Below are positions 1 through 4,637 of a DNA stretch of 9,172 nt, piece by piece. Under the pieces are notes generated by a model. The model was not told the origin of the DNA and made no database searches. It was given only the letters and a program-made list of their open reading frames with translations. Source of the DNA: Clostridia bacterium (GTDB taxonomy: Bacteria > Bacillota > Clostridia > Oscillospirales > Acutalibacteraceae); assembly GCA_017614275.1 (NCBI GenBank), contig JAGACE010000197.1, positions 1-9,172 of the forward strand, read 5' to 3'. A program made the position numbers and the translations under genes. How positions within the stretch are numbered: position 1 is the stretch's first letter; each line of letters starts with the position of its first letter.

Positions 1-1
1 C

Positions 2-583
2 GCGGTCCTCGCCTCGGACGCTCCGACGCCGGGCGGCGGCGGAGCGGCCGCTCTGGCCGGCGCCCTGGCCGTTGCTCTGGGCAACATGGTCGGCAGCCTG
101 ACCGTCGGCAAGAAAAAATATGCCGACGTGGAAGACCGCATCAAGGAGCTGAACGCGGCGTCCGAGGAACTGCGCGTCAAACTGCTCGCGCAGATCGACG
201 AGGACGCGAACGCCTTCGCGCCGCTGGCAAAAGCCTACGGCATCCCGAAGGACGACCCGACCCGGGAGCAGGTCCTGGAGGAGTGCCTCCACGTGGCCGC
301 CCAGCCGCCCATGAACATCCTGCGCCTCTCCTGTGAAGCGGTGGAACTCATCGCCGAATACGGGGAGAAGGGGAGCCGTCTGGCCATCTCCGACGCGGGC
401 TGTGCCGCCGCCATGGCACAGGCAGCCATCCGCTCCGCCGCCCTGAACGTGGCCATCAACACCGGCCTCATGAAGGACCGCGACTACGCGGGGGCGATGA
501 ACGACGAGCTGGACGCCCTGATGGACAAATATGTCCCCCTGGCGGAACAGACGTATGAACTGGTATACGGAGGTCTGAGATGA
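2..583 (+). CDS. fchA: Methenyl-THF cyclohydrolase / cyclodeaminase family (FchA), 5'-truncated
   Basis: This is a member of the formiminotransferase-cyclodeaminase (FTCD_C) family; the stand-alone form in anaerobes is FchA, which interconverts 5,10-methenyl-THF and 10-formyl-THF in the cytoplasm. The frame is open from base 2, so the gene begins before the window and 193 residues are visible. The visible N-terminus carries the family's glycine-rich motif PTPGGGGAAA, followed by ALGNMVGSLTVGKKKY, both hallmarks of the folate-binding all-helical fold. Relatives are about 205-215 residues, so probably 10-20 residues are missing. An ATG at 86 lies inside the conserved domain and is not the true start. 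The stop overlaps the folD start (ATGA), implying translational coupling in one operon. The partner FolD lacks cyclohydrolase residues, which supports a cyclohydrolase role here. A glutamate-formiminotransferase-linked cyclodeaminase role is possible, but no such neighbour is visible. Confidence 0.9.
   Translation, partial: AVLASDAPTPGGGGAAALAGALAVALGNMVGSLTVGKKKYADVEDRIKELNAASEELRVKLLAQIDEDANAFAPLAKAYGIPKDDPTREQVLEECLHVAAQPPMNILRLSCEAVELIAEYGEKGSRLAISDAGCAAAMAQAAIRSAALNVAINTGLMKDRDYAGAMNDELDALMDKYVPLAEQTYELVYGGLR
569..574 (+). promoter_or_regulatory. folD ribosome binding site
   Basis: GGAGGT lies five bases before the folD ATG and inside the end of fchA. It fixes the folD start at 580 and supports coupled translation of the two genes. 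Confidence 0.8.
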
Positions 584-1428
584 GTAACGTTTTAAGAGGA
601 AAAGCCGTAGCGGACGCGATGGACGTCGAGACCACCGCCCGCGTCGAAGCCCTGAAAGCCAAAGGCGTCGAGCCCTGCATCGGCATCCTGCGGGTCGGCG
701 AGCGCGAAGACGATCTGGCCTATGAGCGCGGCGCTCTGAAGAGAGCCGAGAAGAACGGCGTGGCCGTCAAACAGGTCCTGCTGCCCGCGGACGCGTCCCA
801 GGCAGACCTGCTAGCCGCCATCAAAGATCTGAACGAAGACAGCTCTGTCCACGGAGTCCTGATGTTCCGCCCGCTGCCCAAGCAGATGGACGAGGCGGAG
901 GCCTGCGAGGCCCTGCTGCCGGAGAAAGACCTCGACGGCATCACCCGCGGGTCCATGGCCAGCATCTATTCCGGAACGGGTGCGGGCTTCGCGCCCTGCA
1001 CCGCGGAAGGCTGCATCGAGCTCCTGAAATACTACGGCGTCGAGATGTCCGGCAAGCGCGCGGTCGTCATCGGCCGCAGCCTGGTCATCGGCAAGCCCGT
1101 CGCCATGCTGCTCATGGCCAACAATGCCACCGTCACCGTGTGCCACAGCCGCACGCAGAACATGCCCGACGTCGTCAAAGAGGCGGACATCGTCATCTGC
1201 GCGCTCGGCCGCGGTGAGATGATCGACGGCAAATACTTCCGGGAAGGCCAGACCGTCCTGGACGTCGGCATCAACTGGTCCGAGGAAAAGGGCAAGCTGG
1301 TGGGCGATGTACTGTTCGAGGAAGCCGAACCCATCGTGGAAGCCATCACGCCGGTCCCCGGCGGCTGCGGCTCCGCAACCACGGCGGTCCTCATCCGTCA
1401 CGTCGTCGAAGCGGCGGAAAAGGCGTAA
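580..1428 (+). CDS. folD: Methylenetetrahydrofolate dehydrogenase FolD, with altered cyclohydrolase site
   Basis: FolD oxidises 5,10-methylene-THF to methenyl-THF with NADP+, and in its classic form also hydrolyses methenyl-THF to 10-formyl-THF. The 282-residue length fits the family. The C-terminal Rossmann part is clear: VVIGRSLVIGKP (about 161-172), CHSRT, VLDVGIN, and ITPVPGGCG near the end. The KDLDG motif (116-120) that holds the folate-binding Asp is present. The family's Y-x-x-x-K motif (human K56) reads Y48-E-R-G-A52, so the catalytic Lys is Ala, although K54 lies two residues on. The Q-L-P-L-P motif (human Q100) reads F96-R-P-L-P, so the Gln is Phe. Both residues are known to be needed for cyclohydrolase activity. 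The adjoining fchA suggests this FolD works mainly as a dehydrogenase. The start overlaps the fchA stop and is preceded by GGAGGT. No strong T-rich terminator follows. Confidence 0.93.
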   Translation: MSNVLRGKAVADAMDVETTARVEALKAKGVEPCIGILRVGEREDDLAYERGALKRAEKNGVAVKQVLLPADASQADLLAAIKDLNEDSSVHGVLMFRPLPKQMDEAEACEALLPEKDLDGITRGSMASIYSGTGAGFAPCTAEGCIELLKYYGVEMSGKRAVVIGRSLVIGKPVAMLLMANNATVTVCHSRTQNMPDVVKEADIVICALGRGEMIDGKYFREGQTVLDVGINWSEEKGKLVGDVLFEEAEPIVEAITPVPGGCGSATTAVLIRHVVEAAEKA

Positions 1429-1466
1429 TGTCAGCAAAATAAAGCGGTTATTCCGCGAGATCCACC

Positions 1467-1495
1467 CTATACAGAAGAACTATTTTCCTGTATAG
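1467..1495 (+). promoter_or_regulatory. Perfect palindrome spanning the predicted folT promoter
   Basis: CTATACAG (1467-1474) and CTGTATAG (1488-1495) are perfect 8-base inverted arms around a 13-base spacer. The arms coincide with a candidate -35 (TATACA, 1468-1473) and -10 (TATAGT, 1491-1496) spaced by 17 bases. This would start transcription near 1503. No T-run follows, so a terminator is unlikely. An operator over the promoter is the natural reading, but no regulator is identified. Confidence 0.55.
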
Positions 1496-1502
1496 TATTG
1501 GT

Positions 1503-1519
1503 GCAGAGGAAACCTCTGC
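1503..1519 (+). other. 5'-leader hairpin ahead of the riboswitch
   Basis: GCAGAGG and CCTCTGC form a perfect 7-bp stem closed by an AAA loop. It sits right at the predicted transcript start and is followed by an A-rich stretch, not Ts. It could protect the 5' end or insulate the downstream aptamer. It is not part of the riboswitch core. Confidence 0.55.
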
Positions 1520-1536
1520 GAAAAACAACATATCTG

Positions 1537-1638
1537 GTCTGTCAGAGTAGAATAAGAGCGTCAAGTGCTGCGGAATGGGAAGTTGTCCGCAGACGAAGGG
1601 GAAGTACCCCGCGTCTCTTGTTCGCATCCGCTGCCGAC
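1537..1638 (+). ncRNA. Tetrahydrofolate (THF, folT-type) riboswitch aptamer
   Basis: The stretch matches the THF riboswitch pattern as I remember it (Rfam RF01831): AGAGTAGA near the 5' side, GTCAAGTG, a GGGA-bearing loop, ACGAAG, and GCATCCGCTG at the 3' end. Readable helices are an imperfect P1 (1537-1545 with 1631-1638, one bulge and one mismatch), P2 (1552-1558 with 1615-1621, 7 bp including a G-U pair), P3 (1568-1574 with 1586-1592, perfect 7 bp) and P4 (1598-1601 with 1607-1610, GGGG/CCCC). The P3 loop GGA (1578-1580) can pair with TCC (1627-1629), the expected pseudoknot. It lies directly upstream of folT, its classic target, and an intrinsic attenuator follows. Known THF riboswitches usually lower expression when reduced folate binds. 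Confidence 0.92.
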
Positions 1639-1652
1639 GAGAAGAGCAAATC

Positions 1653-1693
1653 GCTCCTTTTGCAGCAGCGGCTGTGGAAGGAGCTTTTCTTTT
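1653..1693 (+). terminator. Riboswitch-controlled intrinsic attenuator of folT
   Basis: Arms 1653-1666 and 1671-1684 form an unbroken 14-bp stem (three G-U pairs) with loop AGCG, followed by TTTTCTTTT. The antiterminator can be read directly: CCGCTGC (1628-1634), in the 3' strand of the aptamer, is a perfect complement of GCAGCGG (1665-1671) at the terminator apex. Folding of the aptamer with ligand hides 1628-1634, which would let the terminator form and switch folT off. Confidence 0.88.
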
Positions 1694-1787
1694 CACATGC
1701 CGCCCGCTTTGACTTTCTCAGAACGACTGTTTGAGAAAGAAGGAATGCTACATGACGAGCACAATCGCAAAAACTGAGGGGAAACTT

Positions 1788-2378
1788 ATGGAAAAGAGTA
1801 TCTGGAAACGGGAGCTGTCGATCAACACCCAGCAGCTGGTGACCATGGCCCTGCTGGTGGCGCTGGACATCGTTCTGTCGCGCTTCGGCTCCATCAATAT
1901 GTGGAATACCCGCATCGGCTTCGGCTTCGTGCCGATCGTCATCGCCGGTATGCTGCTCGGCCCGTTCAAGGCCGCCATCACGGCCGCCGTGGCCGACGTC
2001 ATCGGGGCGCTGCTGGTGCCCACCGGAGCCTTTTTCCCGCCCCTGACGGTCACCGCCATCCTGCGCGGTATCCTGTACGGTATCATGCTCAAGTATGTGC
2101 CGGAGTACCTGGCGAAGACCATCGAGGACCCGAAGCGGTATCAGAAGGCCTGGATCGGCGTCTGCGCCGCCACCACCCTGTTCGACCAGCTGGCCTTCGG
2201 CCTGCTGCTGCAGTCCTACTGGCTGAGCCTCCTGTACGGTTCGCCCTACACGGGCATGATGGCCTCCCGCATCCCGCAGATCGCCATCCTCATCCCCGTG
2301 GAGTTCGTGGTCCTGGTGTTCCTGCCGCGATTGACGGACAAGCTGCTCCCGTACCTGCAGTCGAGCAAGAAGAAATAA
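1788..2378 (+). CDS. folT: Folate ECF transporter substrate-binding S component FolT
   Basis: This is the membrane S component that captures folate and docks to a shared ECF energy-coupling module (EcfA, EcfA', EcfT, not in this window). The 196-residue chain has about six hydrophobic segments. It carries the FolT-type stretch LSRFGSI, then GFGFVPIVIAGMLLGPFKA and VADVIGALLVPTGAFFPPLTVTAILRG, matching the family's FxPxxxAGxxxGP and PTGxFFPxxTxTAxLRG pattern. The start at ATG 1788 is chosen because GAGGGG lies six bases upstream and because relatives have only a short lead before the LxxNTxxL helix. An in-frame ATG at 1752 with AAGGA seven bases ahead is a real alternative (12 residues longer). 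A TTG at 1731 is unlikely. The THF riboswitch and attenuator upstream independently support the folate assignment. It is probably a single-gene transcript, ended by the terminator at 2396. Confidence 0.93.
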   Translation: MEKSIWKRELSINTQQLVTMALLVALDIVLSRFGSINMWNTRIGFGFVPIVIAGMLLGPFKAAITAAVADVIGALLVPTGAFFPPLTVTAILRGILYGIMLKYVPEYLAKTIEDPKRYQKAWIGVCAATTLFDQLAFGLLLQSYWLSLLYGSPYTGMMASRIPQIAILIPVEFVVLVFLPRLTDKLLPYLQSSKKK

Positions 2379-2395
2379 AACGCCATAAACCAAGC

Positions 2396-2423
2396 CCCGC
2401 CGTTCCCGGCGGGTCTTTTCTTT
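2396..2423 (+). terminator. folT terminator
   Basis: CCCGCCG (2396-2402) and CGGCGGG (2407-2413) form a perfect 7-bp GC stem with loop TTCC, followed by TCTTTTCTTT. It lies 17 bases after the folT stop. The T-run is only on the plus strand, so it chiefly ends folT. Confidence 0.9.
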
Positions 2424-2429
2424 GCTGTG

Positions 2430-2795
2430 TTATTGTGCGGCGGTGGTCTCCGCTGCGGTCGTCTCCGCGGTCGTCTCCGCGGTCGTCTCTTCCGCAGCCG
2501 TGGTCTCCGCGACGGTGGTCTGTTCCGCCACCGTGGTGGTCTGGACGTTGGGGTCGTTGAAGCCGGGGCCGCTGAGGGCGCCGATGCTCCACATGTAGAC
2601 GAACCCGCACAGGACGAGGGCGGTGATGAACCCGGCGATCTTCAGGAACGCGTAGCCGACGCGCTTGTGCTCCGGGGTGTCCTTGCGGACACTGACGATC
2701 CCGATGATCCACAGGATGAGGGGCGTGATGATCAGCAGCGCCAGGGTAAAATAATAGATGAGCGGCGAGCTGTTGCTTGCAGTTGTGAAAAACAT
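2430..2795 (-). CDS. Small two-helix membrane protein with Thr/Ala/Glu repeat tail
   Basis: I do not recognise a family for this 121-residue protein. Hydrophobic segments at about 12-35 and 48-70 are membrane helices. The loop between them (VRKDTPEHKR) is basic, so by the positive-inside rule it faces the cytoplasm and both ends face outward. Residues 86-121 are low-complexity TT(V/A)AE units ending in ETTA repeats, a stalk-like tail that could be extended or O-glycosylated. The start at 2795 is well supported: GGAGGA six bases ahead and a strong promoter at 2836-2865. It faces folT tail to tail and gpmA head to head, so it is monocistronic. The real membrane segments, promoter and ribosome site argue against a spurious ORF. 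Its function is unknown. Confidence 0.8.
   Translation of the reverse strand: MFFTTASNSSPLIYYFTLALLIITPLILWIIGIVSVRKDTPEHKRVGYAFLKIAGFITALVLCGFVYMWSIGALSGPGFNDPNVQTTTVAEQTTVAETTAAEETTAETTAETTAAETTAAQ
2455..2493. repeat. 12-bp tandem repeat encoding ETTA units
   Basis: The 12-mer GCGGTCGTCTCC (plus strand) is repeated exactly at 2455-2466 and 2467-2478, then 11 of 12 bases match at 2479. On the coding (minus) strand each copy is one ETTA unit. The period is a multiple of three, so slippage would change tail length without a frameshift. Confidence 0.8.
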
Positions 2796-2835
2796 TTGAT
2801 TTCCTCCAAAACTTGGTTCAAATTAGGTCGCATAC

Positions 2836-2865
2836 AGTATACGAACTTTTATACTTCCTTGTCAA
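2836..2865 (-). promoter_or_regulatory. Promoter of the 121-residue membrane protein gene
   Basis: On the minus strand, TTGACA (2865-2860) is followed after 18 bases by TATACT (2841-2836). This is a perfect -35 and a near-consensus -10, giving a leader of roughly 35 bases before the ATG at 2795. Confidence 0.8.
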
Positions 2866-2872
2866 ATTGTCC

Positions 2873-2901
2873 TTTTTTTTCGCCGCTCTATTCGATATAA
2901 T
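2873..2901 (+). promoter_or_regulatory. gpmA promoter
   Basis: A perfect -10 TATAAT lies at 2896-2901. The best-spaced -35 is only TTTTTT (2873-2878, 17-base spacer). It would start transcription near 2908, about 27 bases before the gpmA ATG. It is divergent from the promoter at 2836-2865. Confidence 0.65.
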
Positions 2902-2919
2902 ATTAACGAACCCCACATC

Positions 2920-2926
2920 AAGGAGG
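2920..2926 (+). promoter_or_regulatory. gpmA ribosome binding site
   Basis: AAGGAGG, the full consensus, sits eight bases before the ATG at 2935. With the strong -10 this fits a highly expressed central-metabolism gene. Confidence 0.85.
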
Positions 2927-2934
2927 ACAACACT

Positions 2935-3687
2935 ATGAGCTATAAACTGGTATTGGTCCGTCACGGCGAATCCGAGTGGAACAAGGCCAACCTGTTCACC
3001 GGCTGGACCGACGTCGACCTGTCCGAAGCCGGTGTCGAAGAAGCCAAGCGCGGCGGTCAGCTGCTGAGAGACGAGGGCTTCGAGTTCGACATCTGCTACA
3101 CCTCATACCTGAAGAGAGCCATCCACACGGCCAACAACGTGCTGGAGGAGCTCGACCAGGAATACATCCCCGTCATCCGCGCCTGGCAGCTCAACGAGAA
3201 GCACTACGGCGTGCTGCAGGGCCTCAACAAGGCGGAAACGGCCGCGAAGTACGGCGACGACCAGGTGAAGATCTGGAGACGCTCCTTCGATGTTGCCCCG
3301 CCCGCTCTGGAGGACGACGACGAACGCAACCCGAAGAACCAGAAGATGTTCAGGACGGTCCCGGCCGACCAGCTGCCCGCCACGGAATCTCTGGAGACGT
3401 GCATCGCCCGCGTGGTGCCCTACTTCAAAGAGGTCATCGTCCCGGACCTGCAGGCCGGCAAGACGGTGCTCATCGCCGCGCACGGCAACTCCCTGCGGTC
3501 CCTCGTCATGTACCTCGACGAGCTGACCCCGGCGGAGATCCTGGAAGTCAACATCCCCACGGCCATCCCGCTGTTCTATGAACTGGACGAGGAGACCCTG
3601 AAGCCCATCAGCCACCGGTACCTCATCTCCGAAGAGGAACTGAAGGCCAAGATGGACGCGGTGGCCAACCAGGGCAAGGCGAAATAA
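2935..3687 (+). CDS. gpmA: 2,3-bisphosphoglycerate-dependent phosphoglycerate mutase
   Basis: GpmA interconverts 3-phosphoglycerate and 2-phosphoglycerate in glycolysis and gluconeogenesis in the cytosol. The 250-residue length matches the family. The N-terminus has [12 protein letters not shown] with the phosphorylated His H10 next to R9, then [13 protein letters not shown]. The substrate-binding and acid/base stretch LNEKHYG includes E88, and the second active-site His, H183, lies in [10 protein letters not shown]. All key residues are present, so the enzyme should be active. The start is set by AAGGAGG eight bases upstream and by conservation from residue 3 onward. It is flanked by divergent and convergent minus-strand genes, has its own promoter, and ends in a bidirectional terminator, so it is monocistronic. 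It is unrelated in pathway to the folate genes nearby. Confidence 0.97.
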   Translation: MSYKLVLVRHGESEWNKANLFTGWTDVDLSEAGVEEAKRGGQLLRDEGFEFDICYTSYLKRAIHTANNVLEELDQEYIPVIRAWQLNEKHYGVLQGLNKAETAAKYGDDQVKIWRRSFDVAPPALEDDDERNPKNQKMFRTVPADQLPATESLETCIARVVPYFKEVIVPDLQAGKTVLIAAHGNSLRSLVMYLDELTPAEILEVNIPTAIPLFYELDEETLKPISHRYLISEEELKAKMDAVANQGKAK

Positions 3688-3699
3688 GACTCATAAAAA

Positions 3700-3729
3700 A
3701 GAGAGACCTCAGTCGAGGTCTCTTTTTTT
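3700..3729. terminator. Bidirectional terminator between gpmA and the W-x-C repeat protein gene
   Basis: Arms ending at 3710 and starting at 3715 (GAGACCTC with GAGGTCTC, extended outward by A-T pairs) enclose the loop AGTC. Ts follow on the plus strand (3723-3729) and A's precede (3695-3700), giving a T-run on the minus strand too. The minus-strand gene's stop codon (3711-3709) lies at the hairpin apex. Confidence 0.92.
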
Positions 3730-4407
3730 GTCCTGTCGGATGTTGTACCAGGCGTAGGCGATGAATGCGATGGCACACAGGGCCAGCAGCACCCGTTTGA
3801 GCATGCTCAGGTTCTTGCTGCGGACCACGCCCTGGGCGGCGGCCCGGGAGATGTTTTCCTGGAAGAGGTGCTCCGTGAGATCCATGATCTCGTTGGCCTC
3901 CTCGGAGCCGTCCTTGTACACGCCGTTCGGGATGTCCAGCTCCATGTCGGTGGTGTAGAGGCTGGCCGCCCCGCCCTGGATGCGATAGATCTGCATGGAG
4001 TTGCGGACGAAGTAGCCGTCGAAGTCCAGGTCGGCCTTGCCCTTCTTGCAGAACCAGAGTCCGAAGGGGTTCTCCGCCACGCCGGTGAAGGTCTTGTCCA
4101 CCTTGCCCTTGCGGCAGTACCACCAGCCCTGATCCAGGGTGGGGGCGATGCCGGTGTAGTCGGTCTTTTCTTTTGTCTTCTTATTGCAGGCCCACCAGGT
4201 GCCGTCCTTCTGCTGCATGATCTGAAGATCGTCGAACTTCGTCTTGCCGATCTTCGTGGTCGTGGAGCGGGTGGTGGAGGAGGTCGTGGTCGGCGTCTTG
4301 CCGAAGAAGGCCCACGCCTCGGTGCAGCTGACGGCGCCGAGGATGAAGCAGGCGGTCAGGAGCAGTCCGAGAAGGATGGCCCGGGGGCGATAAGCAGTCC
4401 GTGTCAT
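3709..4407 (-). CDS. Exported, membrane-anchored protein with three W-x-C repeats
   Basis: No named family was recognised for this 232-residue protein. Residues 10-33 form a signal peptide or N-terminal helix, with a plausible signal peptidase I site after AWA (31-33); Cys28 in AVSC is a weaker lipobox alternative. A Thr/Ser-rich linker (38-52) follows. Residues 68-133 hold three diverged repeats of 22-24 residues built on W-x-C-x-K and (K)GK-x-D-x-x-F/Y-T/D-G, with cysteines at 74, 98 and 120. They resemble the WWY-KNGK-D-YTG surface repeats of Clostridia, where I do not recall a Cys at that place. After a mixed region, residues 204-223 are a C-terminal membrane helix followed by the charged tail RQDKKRDLD, placing the repeats outside. 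Start M at 4407 has AGGAG eight bases away; the in-frame ATG at 4413 leaves only two or three. A surface-binding or envelope role is inferred. Confidence 0.8.
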   Translation of the reverse strand: MTRTAYRPRAILLGLLLTACFILGAVSCTEAWAFFGKTPTTTSSTTRSTTTKIGKTKFDDLQIMQQKDGTWWACNKKTKEKTDYTGIAPTLDQGWWYCRKGKVDKTFTGVAENPFGLWFCKKGKADLDFDGYFVRNSMQIYRIQGGAASLYTTDMELDIPNGVYKDGSEEANEIMDLTEHLFQENISRAAAQGVVRSKNLSMLKRVLLALCAIAFIAYAWYNIRQDKKRDLD

Positions 4408-4441
4408 GTGCATGTCTCCTTTATGGAACTATAATGCGGCT

Positions 4442-4453
4442 TTTTGCGCAAAA
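4442..4453. repeat. Perfect 12-bp palindrome upstream of the W-x-C protein gene
   Basis: TTTTGCGCAAAA is a perfect palindrome 35 bases upstream of the minus-strand start. A related near-palindrome lies at 4525-4536. It could be an operator; no regulator is assigned. Confidence 0.45.
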
Positions 4454-4524
4454 GGTCAAGAAAAAAGCGAGAAAGGAAAGAACTTGACAGATGTGAAACA
4501 GAAATGAATACATAATAATTTTAA

Positions 4525-4536
4525 ATTGTGCGCAAT
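4525..4536. repeat. Second, imperfect palindrome sharing the same core
   Basis: ATTGTGCGCAAT has matching ATTG/CAAT arms and shares the TGCGCAA core with the palindrome at 4442. Centre-to-centre distance is 83 bases, close to eight helical turns. It lies about 7 bases upstream of the predicted ligase-gene -35. Confidence 0.4.
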
Positions 4537-4541
4537 AAATG

Positions 4542-4571
4542 GTTACAATTTGGTAACAAGTGTGGTATCCT
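4542..4571 (+). promoter_or_regulatory. Promoter of the AMP-forming ligase gene
   Basis: TTACAA (4543-4548), a 17-base spacer and TATCCT (4566-4571) preceded by TGG make an extended -10 promoter. A short inverted repeat, GTTAC (4542-4546) and GTAAC (4553-4557), overlaps the -35. An alternative TTGACA about 60 bases upstream has poorer -10 spacing. The leader is about 60 bases. Confidence 0.55.
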
Positions 4572-4637
4572 AACTGCCTGTATGTATGTTTTTTATCAAA
4601 CAATCGCAAAAATCTATTGATAAAAAAGGAGTCTATT

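Noticed and set aside
811..1437. A 208-codon minus-strand open frame over folD
   Set aside because: It is the antisense shadow of folD, with an Asp/Ala/Gly-rich product and no motif.
1444..1456. GCGG-TTATT-CCGC hairpin as the folD terminator
   Set aside because: The stem is only 4 bp and no T-run follows, so it does not support a terminator call.
1542..2393. A 283-codon minus-strand open frame across folT and its leader
   Set aside because: It runs antisense through the riboswitch, the attenuator and the well-supported folT gene, and its product is low-complexity Gln/Gly/His/Arg. It is a frame shadow.
2455..2493. Possible CRISPR-like or intergenic satellite array
   Set aside because: The 12-bp units are directly tandem without spacers and encode an in-frame ETTA protein repeat.
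2831..2841. ATACAGTAT in the divergent gpmA region, resembling the folT palindrome arms
   Set aside because: The shared CTGTAT/ATACAG is only six bases, includes the minus-strand -10 element, and has no matching second arm. Chance is likelier than a common operator.
4560..4637. GTG-initiated N-terminal extension of the ligase
   Set aside because: It lies within the promoter and leader, lacks a ribosome site, and its residues are unlike the family. AAGGAG before 4638 is a far better fit.
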